Shown piece by piece: positions 47,818 through 57,829 of a DNA stretch of 64,000 nt. The stretch's first letter is position 1; each line of letters starts with the position of its first letter. The notes under the pieces are model-generated. The model worked only from the letters and a program-made list of their open reading frames with translations. It had not been told where the DNA came from and did no database searches. This DNA is from an uncultured Bacteroidota bacterium. GTDB lineage: Bacteria > Bacteroidota > Bacteroidia > Flavobacteriales > Flavobacteriaceae. A program made the translations under genes and the position numbers. Location: assembly GCA_902546725.1 (NCBI GenBank), contig CACCLB010000002.1, positions 62,001-126,000 of the forward strand, read 5' to 3'.

Positions 47818-48912
47818 TTAGACGTTAAATCGAAAATGCATAACATCTCCATTTTGAACGATGTATTCCTTACCCTCTACACGCATCCTTCCAGCTTCTT
47901 TTACTTTAGCCTCTGATCCGTAATTTTCGTAATCCTCATAGCTGATCACTTCCGCACGGATAAACCCTTTTTCAAAGTCGGTATGTATCACTCCTGCTGC
48001 CTGCTGAGCTGTAGCTCCAACGGGGATGGTCCATGCGCGTACTTCTTTTTCACCTGCTGTAAAATAGGTTTGTTGATTGAGTAATGAATAGGCTGCTCTA
48101 ATCAGCTTTGCAGCCCCTGCTTCCTCCAGTCCTAAATCTTCTAAGAACATTTGTCGTTCCTCAAAACTATCCAGTTCATTGATATCAGCCTCTATACTTA
48201 CCGCCAGTATTAAAAGACCTGCTGACTCACCTGCCACAACCTCTTTTACTTGTTCGACATATGCATTCCCAGTTTTTGCAGCTGCCTCATCAACATTACA
48301 CACATAAAGTACAGGCTTGTCAGTAATCAACTGCAGCGGCTTGACATATTCCAACCGCTCTTCTTCTTTTAACTCAAGACTTCTTATATTTTTGGATTGC
48401 TCCAAGGCATTTTTGACACCATCCAAAACCTCTTTTTCTTTGATAGCTTCTTTGTTGCCGGTCCGTGCTGCACGACCTACCTTTTCAAGTTTCTTTTCTA
48501 CAGTTTCTAAATCTTTAAGCTGTAACTCTATATCTATGGTTTCTTTATCTCGGATTGGATTGACCGAACCGTCAACATGAACGATGTTGTCATTGTCAAA
48601 ACAACGCAAAACGTGAAGTATGGCATCTGTTTCACGAATATTTGCTAAAAACTGATTTCCCAAACCTTCTCCTTTACTTGCACCCTTTACCAAACCAGCA
48701 ATATCTACGATTTCAACAGTTGCTGGCAAAACACGTTCAGGTTTTACAAGTTCTTCAAGAGTTTGAAGGCGTGTATCAGGTACATTAACCACACCTATAT
48801 TGGGTTCGATGGTACAAAAGGGAAAATTTGCACTTTGAGCTTTTGCATTGGAAAGGCAATTAAAGAGAGTGGATTTGCCCACATTAGGTAAGCCTACGAT
48901 ACCAGCTTTCAT
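47818..48912 (-). CDS. ychF: redox-regulated ATPase/GTPase YchF
   Basis: OBG-family P-loop NTPase, 364 residues, which prefers ATP. G1 motif GLPNVGKST (8-16), G3 [21 protein letters not shown]4-type NVDE, and the C-terminal TGS domain with [28 protein letters not shown]. Associates with ribosomes and the proteasome-like machinery in stress responses. Promoter at 48929-48936. The 13-nt gap between it and the broken YhhN gene suggests a shared transcript. Confidence 0.96.
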   Translation of the reverse strand: MKAGIVGLPNVGKSTLFNCLSNAKAQSANFPFCTIEPNIGVVNVPDTRLQTLEELVKPERVLPATVEIVDIAGLVKGASKGEGLGNQFLANIRETDAILHVLRCFDNDNIVHVDGSVNPIRDKETIDIELQLKDLETVEKKLEKVGRAARTGNKEAIKEKEVLDGVKNALEQSKNIRSLELKEEERLEYVKPLQLITDKPVLYVCNVDEAAAKTGNAYVEQVKEVVAGESAGLLILAVSIEADINELDSFEERQMFLEDLGLEEAGAAKLIRAAYSLLNQQTYFTAGEKEVRAWTIPVGATAQQAAGVIHTDFEKGFIRAEVISYEDYENYGSEAKVKEAGRMRVEGKEYIVQNGDVMHFRFNV

Positions 48913-48928
48913 ACAGAATAATTTTTCG

Positions 48929-48936
48929 CAAAAGTA
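48929..48936 (-). promoter_or_regulatory. -7 promoter element for ychF (TACTTTTG)
   Basis: TACTTTTG on the minus strand, matching TAnnTTTG, 16 nt before the ychF ATG. Confidence 0.5.
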
Positions 48937-48992
48937 ATCTTTCTTTTACACTTGAATTTAGTTCTTATTAAAGAATAGTTTAATTTGGTAAA

Positions 48993-49835
48993 ATGAAGAA
49001 AAAATATTTGATCATCCACGCCGATGATGCGGGTATGGCGTGGTCGGAAAATAAGGCCACACAAATAGGACTGTTAGAAGGATCAATTAATTCGACCAGT
49101 TTGATGGTTCCCTGTCCTTGGTTTTTTGAAATGGCTCAATTCTGCCTTGAACATCCAGAGGTTGACTACGGTATTCACCTCACCCTTACTGGAGAATGGA
49201 AAACCTATCCCTTCCGTCCGATCACAGCTGTCAATCAAATTCCTTCACTGGTCAATCATCAAGGCCATTTTTATCCAAAAAGAGCGGCTATTCGTGATGG
49301 TGCTGTTTTGGAGGAAGTGTATTTAGAACTGAAAAATCAAATAGAATTTGCCTTGTCTTTAGGTTTAAAACCTACGCATCTCGATTCTCATATGTACACC
49401 TTAGGAGTTCGACAAGATTTAATAGACCTTTATCAAGAACTAGGGAAAGAATACAACTTACCTATAGTAATTAGCAAAAAACTCATTGCCTACACTGGAG
49501 AATCTCCTTCAGCATTTAAACTGCCTGAAAAAGGCTGCTGGGAATCCATCTATATGGGATCGTTTGATGAGTTTTCTAACCGAGGTTTAGCTCACTTTTA
49601 CGACCGAGTTTTGGACAATCTAAGTGAAGGAATTTCCTTACTCCTTATTCACCCTGCTTTAAAAAGTGCTGAAATGGAGCAGATAACCGTTGACCATCCT
49701 AATTTTGGTGACCAGTGGCGAGCAGAGGATGCCGCTTACTTTACAAGTAAACATTGCGCAAACAAACTCCGAGAAAATTCAATTGAATTGATTGACTTTC
49801 GCCATCCAGAACTACTTAGTTTTCTGGATGCATAA
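48993..49835 (+). CDS. ChbG/HpnK (YdjC-like) carbohydrate deacetylase
   Basis: A 280-residue metal-dependent deacetylase of the YdjC family. Motifs: [14 protein letters not shown] (metal-binding Asp pair at the N-terminus), [13 protein letters not shown] (His), THLDSHMY (His-x-x-x-His) and LLIHPAL. It probably removes an acetyl group from an N-acetylated sugar, such as a chitooligosaccharide. Its last 20 bases overlap the end of the convergent ferredoxin gene. Confidence 0.85.
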   Translation: MKKKYLIIHADDAGMAWSENKATQIGLLEGSINSTSLMVPCPWFFEMAQFCLEHPEVDYGIHLTLTGEWKTYPFRPITAVNQIPSLVNHQGHFYPKRAAIRDGAVLEEVYLELKNQIEFALSLGLKPTHLDSHMYTLGVRQDLIDLYQELGKEYNLPIVISKKLIAYTGESPSAFKLPEKGCWESIYMGSFDEFSNRGLAHFYDRVLDNLSEGISLLLIHPALKSAEMEQITVDHPNFGDQWRAEDAAYFTSKHCANKLRENSIELIDFRHPELLSFLDA

Positions 49836-50169
49836 AGCGCTGCTTACCCAATAGGGTCTCTTCGGACTCTACATGATCCTCATCAGGAACACAACAATCG
49901 ACAGGACAAACGGCTGCACATTGAGGCTCGTCATGGAAGCCTTTACACTCTGTACATTTATCCGGTACGATAAAATAATATTCGTCGGATACAGGCTCTT
50001 GAAATTCATCACTGTTGACCTGCTTTCCGTTGGGTAGCACTACATCTCCTTTTAGGGATGTTCCGTCTTGGTAACGCCAATCTTCCGCACCCTCATAAAT
50101 TGCGGTATTAGGACATTCAGGTTCACAGGCACCACAATTAATGCATTCGTCAGTAATGATTATAGCCAT
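49816..50169 (-). CDS. 4Fe-4S dicluster ferredoxin
   Basis: A 117-residue ferredoxin. First cluster: [12 protein letters not shown] (CxxCxxCxxxCP). Second cluster: [21 protein letters not shown], with a longer eight-residue spacing. Long loop and tail beyond both clusters, as in flavobacterial members. Electron carrier, partner unknown. Divergent from the acyl-CoA reductase gene; the spacer holds a promoter for each. Overlaps the ChbG gene end by 20 nt. Confidence 0.93.
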   Translation of the reverse strand: MAIIITDECINCGACEPECPNTAIYEGAEDWRYQDGTSLKGDVVLPNGKQVNSDEFQEPVSDEYYFIVPDKCTECKGFHDEPQCAAVCPVDCCVPDEDHVESEETLLGKQRFMHPEN

Positions 50170-50185
50170 AGCAATTTTCTTTGCT

Positions 50186-50193
50186 TACATTTG
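50186..50193 (+). promoter_or_regulatory. -7 promoter element for the acyl-CoA reductase gene (TACATTTG)
   Basis: TACATTTG matches TAnnTTTG. It is 37 nt before ATG 50231 and two bases from the opposing element, so these promoters overlap. Confidence 0.45.
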
Positions 50194-50195
50194 CA

Positions 50196-50203
50196 CAAAA
50201 GTA
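50196..50203 (-). promoter_or_regulatory. -7 promoter element for the ferredoxin gene (TACTTTTG)
   Basis: TACTTTTG on the minus strand, 26 nt before the ferredoxin ATG. It nearly abuts the opposing plus-strand element. Confidence 0.45.
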
Positions 50204-50230
50204 AGACCTTCATCGTTACTGTACAAAGAA

Positions 50231-51256
50231 ATGACTGCAAACTTAAAACGCTTCAAAGCCCTTGTTAAATTGGGAGATTTCCTGCTTCATTTCAATGGTG
50301 ATGAACCGCCCTATACAGACCTCAATGAATGTGTAAAACAAGCAACTGCAGCCAACGGATGGTTTACTTATGAAAATATTACTAAAGCATTTACTGATTG
50401 GGGAAGTGTATTAACTGAAGAAAACTTGAAAACTTGGCTACAACCCTATAATTTAGTGTCTTTAAGCAAGCCAAAGAATATTGCACTTATTTTAGCTGGA
50501 AACATCCCTTTGGTAGGTTTTCACGATTTAATTTGTGTGTGGTTAAGCGGACATCAAAGTGTCGTTAAATGCGCCTCAAAAGATGAATATTTACTCCCCT
50601 ACCTCAGCAAGTTTTTGGAAAATGAAGCAGATGAAGACTGTTTTACATTTACAAAAGAACCCTTTACTGATTTTGATGCTGTCATCGCAACTGGTTCTGA
50701 CAATGCAGGTCGCTATTTTGATCACTATTTTGGTAACTACCCTCATATCATTCGTAAAAACAGAAATGGGATTGCTGTGTTAGACGGGAGTGAGACCAAA
50801 GAAGACCTTCAAAAGCTTGGGCTTGATATACTGCAGTATTTTGGATTAGGGTGTAGAAACGTCTCCAAACTGTATTTGCCTAAAAACTACGATCTAAATC
50901 AAGTTTTTGGAGGACTTTATCCTTTGGCAGAAATAATACAGCATGCCAAATATGCCAACAACTACGATTACAATAAAGCGGTATTTTTGATGAGTGAGTT
51001 TGATTTCTTTGAAAATGGATTTATAATTTTAAGAGAAAATCCCGAATTTAGTGCGCCCATAGCCTGTGTTCACTACGAATATTACGACAAGCTTGAAGAA
51101 TTAAATAAAATCTTGGACTCTCAAAAGGATAAAATTCAATGTGTAATTTCCAATACAGAACTCTCCAATGCTATTCCTTTCGGTAAAGCCCAACAGCCCG
51201 AATTAGACGATTATGCTGATAGGGTTGATACCCTGGCCTTTTTAGAAAAACTATAG
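50231..51256 (+). CDS. acyl-CoA reductase (LuxC-like)
   Basis: A 341-residue protein of the aldehyde dehydrogenase superfamily, LuxC-related. SLSKPKNIALILAGNIPLVGFHD, the dinucleotide-region segment FDAVIATGSDNAGRYFDHYFG, and the likely nucleophile Cys in YFGLGCRNVSKLYLP are present. Track start at 50141 overlaps the ferredoxin promoter region; ATG 50231 fits. Role in flavobacteria is unclear, as no LuxD/E is nearby; order ferredoxin, this gene, serC, serA is, as I recall, common in related genomes. Confidence 0.85.
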   Translation: MTANLKRFKALVKLGDFLLHFNGDEPPYTDLNECVKQATAANGWFTYENITKAFTDWGSVLTEENLKTWLQPYNLVSLSKPKNIALILAGNIPLVGFHDLICVWLSGHQSVVKCASKDEYLLPYLSKFLENEADEDCFTFTKEPFTDFDAVIATGSDNAGRYFDHYFGNYPHIIRKNRNGIAVLDGSETKEDLQKLGLDILQYFGLGCRNVSKLYLPKNYDLNQVFGGLYPLAEIIQHAKYANNYDYNKAVFLMSEFDFFENGFIILRENPEFSAPIACVHYEYYDKLEELNKILDSQKDKIQCVISNTELSNAIPFGKAQQPELDDYADRVDTLAFLEKL

Positions 51257-51407
51257 GGAGGCCTGTTAAAAGTAAAGTTCAAAATTATTTACCACATCAT
51301 TAAGGCAACTGCTGTTAACAACTCCAACAAAAAAAACAGTACAAAAACTCTAGATTTAGTCTTAGAATCGCAATATTTGCAAAAAAATTAAACACTTCAA
51401 AAAAGCT

Positions 51408-52472
51408 ATGCGTCTTCATAATTTTAGTGCAGGTCCTTCTATACTTCCAAAGGAGGTGATGCACCAAGCTGCTGAAGCAGTAAAAGAACTTGACGGTTCA
51501 AAACTTTCCTTAATTGAAATTTCTCACCGAAGTAAAGCCTTTATCGATATCATGGACGAGGCTTGCGAACGCGCATTGCGATTGACAGATCTTGAGGGGA
51601 AAGGATATAAAGCGATTTTTCTTCAAGGTGGTGCCAGTCTTCAGTTTTTGATGGCAGCATATAATTTATTAGAAAATAAAGCGGGCTATCTCAATACGGG
51701 TACTTGGTCTGATAAAGCGATTAAAGAAGCTAAATTGTTTGGTGAAGTTATCGAAATAGCAAGTTCTAAAGATCAGAATTACAACCACATTCCAAAAGAT
51801 TATTCCATCCCCAGTGGTTTGGATTACCTCCACCTCACTACCAATAATACTATTTTCGGAACCCAGTTTAAATCCATTCCAGAAACAGATGCTCCCCTAG
51901 TTGCTGATATGAGTTCAGATATATTCTCAAGAACTTTTGATTATTCAAAATTTGACTTGTTTTACGCTGGAGCACAAAAGAATATGGGTCCTGCAGGAAC
52001 CACTCTGGTAATTGTAAAAGAATCTCTTTTAGGAAAAGTTTCTAGAGCCATACCGTCTATGATGAGTTATGAGGTCCATGCCGGCAAGGACAGTATGTTT
52101 AATACGCCTCCTGTATTTGCTGTATATACTTCCATGCTCAACATGCGTTGGATTGAATCCCAAGGCGGTATCCGATCATTGGGTGATAAAAATTCAGTAA
52201 AATCTACACTACTCTACGGAGAAATTGACCGTAACAGCCTCTTTGAAGGCTTTGCTGCTAAAGAAGACCGGTCTGATATGAATGCAACCTTTAATCTTAA
52301 AGACACTGCATATACAGAAGCCTTTGACAGCTTGTGCCAAACCGCGGGTATCAGTGGACTTAAAGGGCATCGTTCTGTAGGAGGATATCGCGCCTCTATG
52401 TACAACGCCATGTCTATTGAAAGTGTCGAGATTTTAGTCGACTGCATGCAAATACTAGAAAAAAAACAATAA
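51408..52472 (+). CDS. serC: phosphoserine aminotransferase
   Basis: PLP-dependent second step of serine synthesis (3-phosphohydroxypyruvate to phosphoserine), 354 residues. The N-terminal FSAGPSILPKEV, the SHRSKAF segment and the PLP Lys in AQKNMGPAGTT identify SerC; the C-terminal VGGYRASMYNAMS is also typical. It precedes serA by 28 nt, forming a serine biosynthesis unit. The 151-bp gap upstream holds no feature I can support beyond a weak AATATTTG. Confidence 0.96.
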   Translation: MRLHNFSAGPSILPKEVMHQAAEAVKELDGSKLSLIEISHRSKAFIDIMDEACERALRLTDLEGKGYKAIFLQGGASLQFLMAAYNLLENKAGYLNTGTWSDKAIKEAKLFGEVIEIASSKDQNYNHIPKDYSIPSGLDYLHLTTNNTIFGTQFKSIPETDAPLVADMSSDIFSRTFDYSKFDLFYAGAQKNMGPAGTTLVIVKESLLGKVSRAIPSMMSYEVHAGKDSMFNTPPVFAVYTSMLNMRWIESQGGIRSLGDKNSVKSTLLYGEIDRNSLFEGFAAKEDRSDMNATFNLKDTAYTEAFDSLCQTAGISGLKGHRSVGGYRASMYNAMSIESVEILVDCMQILEKKQ

Positions 52473-52500
52473 GCTTACTCAGAAATACTATAAAAAAACT

Positions 52501-53451
52501 ATGAAAATATTAGCAAACGACGGTATATCTCAAACAGGTATAGATGCACTAACTGCTGATGGCTTTGAGGTCATTACAACGAATGTCGCACAAGAACAAC
52601 TTGTCAACTACATCAACTCTAATGCTATTGTTGGACTGCTTGTAAGAAGCGCTACTACTGCTCGTAAAGAACTTATCGATCAATGCCCTAACCTTAAACT
52701 CATCGGACGAGGAGGTGTGGGTATGGACAATATAGACGTTGATTACGCCAAGTCAAAAGGCCTGCACGTTATCAATACACCGGCAGCTTCCTCTGCCTCT
52801 GTAGCTGAATTGGTTTTTGCTCATCTTTATGGAGGAGTACGCTTTTTATACGACGCTAATAGAAGTATGCCTCTAGAAGGCGAAACCAACTTTAAAGGGC
52901 TTAAAAAGGCCTATGCTAAAGGGGTTGAACTTAGAGGGAAGACGCTTGGAATTATTGGTTTTGGGCGGATCGGACAAGAGGTTGCTCGAATCGGACTTGG
53001 AATTGGTATGAATGTGATCGCTGCAGACAAGTTTATCGATAAAGCTTCAATTAAAGTTTCTTTGTTTTCAGGGGCAGCTGTCACTGAAGAGATCCAAACT
53101 CAAGACATGGACAGTCTCTTAGAACAGGCTGATTTTATCAGCTTACACGTACCTTCACAAAAAGACTATGTCATCGATAAAGCTGCTTTTTCAAAAATGA
53201 AAAAAGGTGCCGCGATTATCAATGCTGCACGTGGAGGTGTACTCGATGAGGTTGCTCTAGTTGACGCTTTAGACTCGGGGCAACTCTCTTTTGCTGGTCT
53301 TGATACTTTTGAAAACGAGCCTAAACCCGAGATTAAGCTACTTATGCACGATAAAATTTCACTAACTCCACACATCGGTGCGGCTACTTTAGAGGCTCAA
53401 GATCGTATTGGAGAAGAACTCGCTAGTCAAATCGCTTCTTTACTCAAATAA
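52501..53451 (+). CDS. serA: D-3-phosphoglycerate dehydrogenase (short type)
   Basis: NAD-dependent oxidation of 3-phosphoglycerate, first step of serine synthesis. 316 residues with only the catalytic and NAD domains: LIGRGGVGMDNIDV, NAD site GIIGFGRIGQEVAR, AARGGVLDE, and the catalytic His in LTPHIGAATLEAQ. It lacks the C-terminal ACT domain, so serine feedback through ACT is not expected. The adjacency to serC fits the assignment; the generic D-2-hydroxyacid dehydrogenase label is the alternative. Confidence 0.9.
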   Translation: MKILANDGISQTGIDALTADGFEVITTNVAQEQLVNYINSNAIVGLLVRSATTARKELIDQCPNLKLIGRGGVGMDNIDVDYAKSKGLHVINTPAASSASVAELVFAHLYGGVRFLYDANRSMPLEGETNFKGLKKAYAKGVELRGKTLGIIGFGRIGQEVARIGLGIGMNVIAADKFIDKASIKVSLFSGAAVTEEIQTQDMDSLLEQADFISLHVPSQKDYVIDKAAFSKMKKGAAIINAARGGVLDEVALVDALDSGQLSFAGLDTFENEPKPEIKLLMHDKISLTPHIGAATLEAQDRIGEELASQIASLLK

Positions 53452-53458
53452 AAAGCTA

Positions 53459-53791
53459 TTGTATTTTAATCGCCTAAAGCAAAAATGGAATATTACTTCT
53501 AATTTTCAGTTAGTTGTAGTCTTTATCGTTTTTGGTATAACGGGCTCCATGAGTGTCAAAGTTGCTAAACCCATACTTGATTTCTTCAATATACATCCTG
53601 AAGCCTTTGAATCCATCTGGGGCGGGGAACTGCTGTATTGGATAATCCGGATTTTAATCGTTTTTCCTGCCTACCAAGTATTGCTGCTCTTTTTTGGGAC
53701 AATCTTCCTACAATTCAGATTCTTTTGGGAATTTGAAAAGAAAATCCTCAAACGCATGGGATTCAAACGTTTTTTTAAAGAAAAATCCTGA
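53459..53791 (+). CDS. DUF6787-type small membrane protein
   Basis: About 110 residues with two hydrophobic segments (VVVFIVFGITGSM; LLYWIIRILIVFPAYQVLLLFF) and a basic C-terminus. The LKQKWNITSNFQLVVVF opening and FWEFEKKILKRMGF match DUF6787. Function unknown. The track start at 53408 lies inside serA; a TTG at 53459 gives the family N-terminus and starts eight bases after the serA stop, so it is probably the last gene of the serC-serA operon. Confidence 0.65.
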   Translation: MYFNRLKQKWNITSNFQLVVVFIVFGITGSMSVKVAKPILDFFNIHPEAFESIWGGELLYWIIRILIVFPAYQVLLLFFGTIFLQFRFFWEFEKKILKRMGFKRFFKEKS

Positions 53792-53800
53792 GACTTAAGT

Positions 53801-54403
53801 CTAGGATAGTTTTGATTGAATCAGATTCAAAAATTCGTTTCGGGTATCTGTATCTTTAAACACTCCTCTAAATCCTGAAGTCGTAGTTGTTGAATTTTGC
53901 TTTTGCACACCGCGCATCATCATACACATATGAGAAGCCTCTATAACTACAGCGACTCCTTTGGGTTGAAGCGTATCGTTGATGCAGTCTAATACTTGTT
54001 CAGTAAGACGCTCTTGTACTTGTAATCTTCTTGCAAACACGTCGATTACACGTGGAATTTTGCTCAGCCCTACAATTCTTCCGTTTGGAACATAAGCGAC
54101 ATGTGCTTTACCAAAAAATGGCAGCAGGTGGTGTTCGCAAAGTGAATAGAGTTCAATCTCTTTGACAATGACCATCTCGTTATAACTCTCCTCGAACATG
54201 GCGCCTTGTAGAATTTGCTTTGGATCTTGCTCATAGCCACCTGTCAAAAACTTCATTGCCTTTGAGGCGCGCTCTGGAGTCTTTAGTAAGCCCTCGCGTA
54301 ATTTATCTTCCCCAAGTAAATGGATGATGTCTTCGTAATTTGTTTTTATTTGCTCTGTTATCGGTAAGGTTTCGATATCAAAATTATCATTCATAAGATT
54401 CAT
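53801..54403 (-). CDS. folE: GTP cyclohydrolase I
   Basis: Zinc enzyme making dihydroneopterin triphosphate from GTP for folate synthesis, 200 residues. Zinc ligands in [10 protein letters not shown] (Cys, His) and the third Cys in [12 protein letters not shown]; the [24 protein letters not shown] segment is conserved. The start overlaps the end of msrA by 17 nt (ATG 54394 is an alternative with a shorter overlap), so the two are in an operon. Confidence 0.95.
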   Translation of the reverse strand: MNLMNDNFDIETLPITEQIKTNYEDIIHLLGEDKLREGLLKTPERASKAMKFLTGGYEQDPKQILQGAMFEESYNEMVIVKEIELYSLCEHHLLPFFGKAHVAYVPNGRIVGLSKIPRVIDVFARRLQVQERLTEQVLDCINDTLQPKGVAVVIEASHMCMMMRGVQKQNSTTTTSGFRGVFKDTDTRNEFLNLIQSKLS

Positions 54404-54929
54404 TTAAGTGGTTTGAAAAATAGTGTTTTAGTTTTTCCATCTTAGGATGGATTACATAGGAACAGTAGGGCTGCTCTTGGTTTCGATTGAAATAATTGTG
54501 ATGTCCCTGTTCAGCTTCATAAAAGGGTGTGGCCTCTTTCAGCTCAGTCACAATCTTGTCTTTAAAAACTGCTTCTTTAGTCAGTTGCTTGATTACCATT
54601 TGAGCAATTTCTTTTTGCTCTATATCAGTAAAATAAATACCGGATCGGTACTGGGTTCCTACGTCGTTTCCTTGTCGGTTTAATGTGGTTGGATCGTGGG
54701 TGTTAAAAAAAATCAAGAGCAAATCAGTCAGTTGAACCTGACCCTCGTCGTACTCAATCGAAATTGCCTCGGTATGACCTGTTCTCCCTGTACAAACTTC
54801 TCGGTACGCAGGGTTTTTTATTTTACCATCAATATAACCTGGCATGACGCTTTGCACACCTTTGATTCTCTGAAAAACAGCCTCCGTACACCAAAAACAA
54901 CCTCCAGCTAAATATATAGTTTTGATCAA
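54387..54929 (-). CDS. msrA: peptide-methionine (S)-S-oxide reductase
   Basis: Repairs oxidised methionine (S form). [11 protein letters not shown] holds the catalytic Cys; [25 protein letters not shown] and [19 protein letters not shown] are MsrA core motifs. The track start at 54980 lies upstream of a TAnnTTTG element at 54951-54958 and adds an unusual basic N-terminus. I prefer TTG 54929 ([14 protein letters not shown]), giving 180 residues. Followed by folE with a 17-nt overlap. Confidence 0.9.
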   Translation of the reverse strand: MIKTIYLAGGCFWCTEAVFQRIKGVQSVMPGYIDGKIKNPAYREVCTGRTGHTEAISIEYDEGQVQLTDLLLIFFNTHDPTTLNRQGNDVGTQYRSGIYFTDIEQKEIAQMVIKQLTKEAVFKDKIVTELKEATPFYEAEQGHHNYFNRNQEQPYCSYVIHPKMEKLKHYFSNHLNESYE

Positions 54930-54950
54930 TTTTTTTTTTCTTAAGTTGAA

Positions 54951-54958
54951 CAAATATA
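54951..54958 (-). promoter_or_regulatory. -7 promoter element for msrA-folE (TATATTTG)
   Basis: TATATTTG on the minus strand matches TAnnTTTG. Lying 21 nt before TTG 54929, it argues against the longer track start. Confidence 0.5.
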
Positions 54959-55083
54959 TAAAAACTCCTCTGTATATCACAGTATTGTATCGTCTATTTG
55001 ATCTAATCAGTGCTTTTATCGCTCATTCTCTAAACGTTTGTTTAATCTTTAGAAAGAGTCTGAATAGATGAATAAAAAAGAAT

Positions 55084-55091
55084 TAAATTTG
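55084..55091 (+). promoter_or_regulatory. -7 promoter element for the lolD-like gene (TAAATTTG)
   Basis: TAAATTTG matches TAnnTTTG, nine nt before ATG 55101. This supports ATG 55101 over the track's 55068. Confidence 0.4.
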
Positions 55092-55100
55092 GTGCGTTCT

Positions 55101-55772
55101 ATGAAACCACTACTACAGGCTGTTCAAATTTCTAAAAACTACGGTGAACTCGCCGTGTTAAAATCGATTGATATAGAGATCAATGAGAAAGAAATTGTCA
55201 CCATAGTGGGTCCTTCAGGAGCAGGGAAAACAACATTACTTCATATTTTAGGTACTTTAGATCGCCCCAATACTGATCCCAATAGTCATGTATTTTTAAA
55301 CGGAACTGACACTACCAAACTTGGAGATAAAGAGTTGTCATTGTTTAGGAATCAAAATATGGGTTTTATCTTTCAATTTCACGAATTACTCCCCGTGTTT
55401 ACAGCCATAGAAAATGTCTGTTTGCCCACCTGGATTGCCGGTTCGGACACTGAGGCAGCTGAGAAAAAAGGTTTGGCGCTATTAAAACGATTAGGAATTG
55501 AGGATCGAGCAAATCACCGACCTACGCAACTCTCAGGAGGCGAGCAGCAACGTGTTGCTGTAGCCAGGGCTTTGATCAATAATCCAAAGATCATATTCGC
55601 CGATGAACCTAGCGGAAATCTGGATTCGGAAAATGCAGATCAGCTCCACGATTTATTTTTTGAATTACGTGAAGAGCAGCAATGCAGTTTTGTAATTGTC
55701 ACCCATAACAAAGAGTTGGCAAAAAGAGCGGACCGCAGTATCAGCATCATAGACGGAGCAATAAAGGTTTGA
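55101..55772 (+). CDS. ABC transporter ATP-binding protein (LolD-like)
   Basis: A 223-residue ABC ATPase of the LolD/MacB class. Walker A GPSGAGKTT, Q-loop FIFQFHELLP, signature LSGGEQQRVAVARAL, Walker B IIFADEPSGNLD and switch His in VTHNKE. It probably powers an exporter or lipoprotein-release system whose permease is not adjacent. Start ATG 55101 (MKPLLQAVQISKNYG). The next gene begins with TTG overlapping its stop (TTGA), so they are coupled. Confidence 0.9.
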   Translation: MKPLLQAVQISKNYGELAVLKSIDIEINEKEIVTIVGPSGAGKTTLLHILGTLDRPNTDPNSHVFLNGTDTTKLGDKELSLFRNQNMGFIFQFHELLPVFTAIENVCLPTWIAGSDTEAAEKKGLALLKRLGIEDRANHRPTQLSGGEQQRVAVARALINNPKIIFADEPSGNLDSENADQLHDLFFELREEQQCSFVIVTHNKELAKRADRSISIIDGAIKV

Positions 55773-56536
55773 ATACAAAAGAACTCAAAGACTTTTTAGA
55801 TCACAAGGCAGCTACTTATGAGCAGCCTCATTTTCTGGAACAAGATCCCATCCAAATACCACACCTCTTTCAAAAAAAAGAGGATGTAGAAATCAGTGGT
55901 TTTTTAGTTTCTTCTATTGCTTGGGGCAATCGACTTAGCATTATTAAGAGTGGAATGCGCATGTTAGAACTGATGGGTAATGACCCTTACCATTTTGTCA
56001 TGGAGCACAAACCAGCGGATCTAGACTCTTTTGATTCTTTTGTACATCGGACTTTTAACAGTACTGATCTTCGCTATTTTATTAAAGCCTTACGACAACT
56101 TTATACCCGTCATGGGGGTTTGGAAGCTGCTTTTTCAAAAGCATTAGGCAATCAACGCCTTGATCAAAACATACACGAATTCAGAAATTCTTTTTTTGAA
56201 TTAAAACATGAAAAGCGAACTGAAAAACACGTTGCAGACCCCTTAAAAGGCTCGGCAGCTAAGCGCATCAATATGTTTTTAAGATGGATGGTTAGAGATG
56301 CTAAAAACGGAGTGGATTTTGGTCTTTGGAAAAGCCTCACTCCTGCTCAACTTTCATGTCCACTTGATGTTCACAGCGGAAACGTTGCCAGAAGTTTGGG
56401 TTTACTCAATCGCAAACAAAACGATCAAAAAGCAGTTGAGGAACTGGATTTAAGTCTACGGGGATTTGACCCTGAAGACCCCGTAAAGTACGATTATGCC
56501 CTATTTGGTTTGGGGGTATTTGAAGGGATGAAATAA
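55769..56536 (+). CDS. TIGR02757 family protein
   Basis: A 255-residue protein of the TIGR02757/DUF2400 family. Conserved blocks: DPIQIPHLF, GFLVSSIAWGNRLSIIKSG, DLRYFIKALRQLY, KRINMFLRWMVR and CPLDVHSGNVARSLGLL. It starts with TTG overlapping the ABC ATPase stop. From memory, relatives have been linked to DNA-glycosylase-like folds, but no function is established. Cytoplasmic. Confidence 0.85.
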   Translation: MNTKELKDFLDHKAATYEQPHFLEQDPIQIPHLFQKKEDVEISGFLVSSIAWGNRLSIIKSGMRMLELMGNDPYHFVMEHKPADLDSFDSFVHRTFNSTDLRYFIKALRQLYTRHGGLEAAFSKALGNQRLDQNIHEFRNSFFELKHEKRTEKHVADPLKGSAAKRINMFLRWMVRDAKNGVDFGLWKSLTPAQLSCPLDVHSGNVARSLGLLNRKQNDQKAVEELDLSLRGFDPEDPVKYDYALFGLGVFEGMK

Positions 56537-56572
56537 TCTAAAGGAAATGCAGTAGACTTGTATAGCTTTGTT

Positions 56573-56580
56573 TAGTAAGC
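56573..56580 (+). promoter_or_regulatory. -7 promoter element for the Nramp-like/pxp operon (TAGCTTTG)
   Basis: TAGCTTTG matches TAnnTTTG, 22 nt before the ATG at 56603. A single promoter probably serves the four genes that follow. Confidence 0.5.
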
Positions 56581-56602
56581 TACCTTTAACACAAAACCCC
56601 TA

Positions 56603-57829
56603 ATGTTAAGACATTTTTTAAAAAATATTGGTCCCGGTCCTTTAGTGGCAGCAGCCTTTATCGGTCCTGGAACAGTCACACTCTGTACTTTAGTGGGGGT
56701 AGCGTTTGGCTTCCAACTGCTTTGGGCTATTATTTTGTCGATAGGTGCAGCAATTGTTCTTCAAGGTATGGCAGTTCGAATTGGAATCATAGGCAGAAAA
56801 AGTATTATAGGGGTAATCAGGGAGGAAATTGAACTTCCTTGGGCACGTAATTTTGTATTGATTCTCATTTTTGGAGCTATAATGATTGGTAATACGGCTT
56901 ATGAAGCAGGAAATATTAGTGGTGCTGCCTTGGGTTTAGAAACTTTAATCGGTAGCTTTAGTTTTGAAAGTTCGGTTTTAAATCTCAAGCTATACCCTAT
57001 CCTTATCGGTCTTATCGCTGCAACATTACTTTGGATAGGGAAATATAAAATTCTAGAACGCAGCCTTATTTTTTTGGTAGTTATCATGAGCTTGTCTTTT
57101 TTGGTCACTGCCGTTGCCACTAGACCTTCATTAGCTCAAATTTTTTCTGGCCTTTTCCGGTTTTCAACTCCTGAGTCTGGCTTATTGAGTATAATAGGAT
57201 TGGTAGGTACCACCATAGTGCCCTATAATTTGTTTTTACACACTGAGTTAGTTCGTGAAAAATGGTCATCAAAAGCAGATCTTCCTTTTGCTATTAAGGA
57301 TATGTTGATTGCATTAACTCTTGGTGGATTGATATCCATGAGCATCATCATAACGGCTGCTGGTGTTGAAGCAACCACAATAAACAACGCAGCCGACTTG
57401 GCTTTAGGCTTGGCTCCTATTTTTGGTGAAGGAGCTAAATATTTGCTTTCGATCGGCTTATTTGCCGCAGGAATTACAAGTTCAATCACTGCTCCTTTAG
57501 CAGCAGCTTATGTGGTTTGCGGGTGTTTTGGCTGGAGTACGGATTTAACATCTCGCTCTTTTAGACGCAGTTGGGCAATTGTCATACTTTTTGGAATGTT
57601 ACTTGCTTCTACTGGTCTAAAGTTCATACTCATCATCCAATTTGCTCAAATCGCCAATGGTATACTACTCCCCATAATTGCGGCTATTCTCTTGTGGATA
57701 ATGAATAAAGCTTCTTGGTTGGGTAAATCAAAAAACAATTGGTACCAAAATCTATTTGGATTTTTGATTGTAATAATTTCTCTATTTTTAAGTGTGAGAA
57801 CACTGGGTTCAGTATTTCAATTTTTTTGA
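56603..57829 (+). CDS. Nramp-related transporter lacking canonical metal ligands
   Basis: A 408-residue protein with about 11 membrane segments and Nramp fold markers: IGPGPLVAAAFIGPGTVT (TM1) and VGTTIVPYNLFLHTELV (TM6). The metal-binding residues of true Nramps (Asp and Asn of DPGN in TM1; Ala, Met and His of the AxxMPH motif in TM6) are replaced: GPGT and TTIVPY. It is first in an operon with pxpABC, and its stop overlaps pxpA (TGATG). From memory, a similar protein (YcsG) sits with the pxp homologues of B. subtilis. I infer a 5-oxoproline or amino-acid-related importer rather than a metal transporter. Confidence 0.75.
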   Translation: MLRHFLKNIGPGPLVAAAFIGPGTVTLCTLVGVAFGFQLLWAIILSIGAAIVLQGMAVRIGIIGRKSIIGVIREEIELPWARNFVLILIFGAIMIGNTAYEAGNISGAALGLETLIGSFSFESSVLNLKLYPILIGLIAATLLWIGKYKILERSLIFLVVIMSLSFLVTAVATRPSLAQIFSGLFRFSTPESGLLSIIGLVGTTIVPYNLFLHTELVREKWSSKADLPFAIKDMLIALTLGGLISMSIIITAAGVEATTINNAADLALGLAPIFGEGAKYLLSIGLFAAGITSSITAPLAAAYVVCGCFGWSTDLTSRSFRRSWAIVILFGMLLASTGLKFILIIQFAQIANGILLPIIAAILLWIMNKASWLGKSKNNWYQNLFGFLIVIISLFLSVRTLGSVFQFF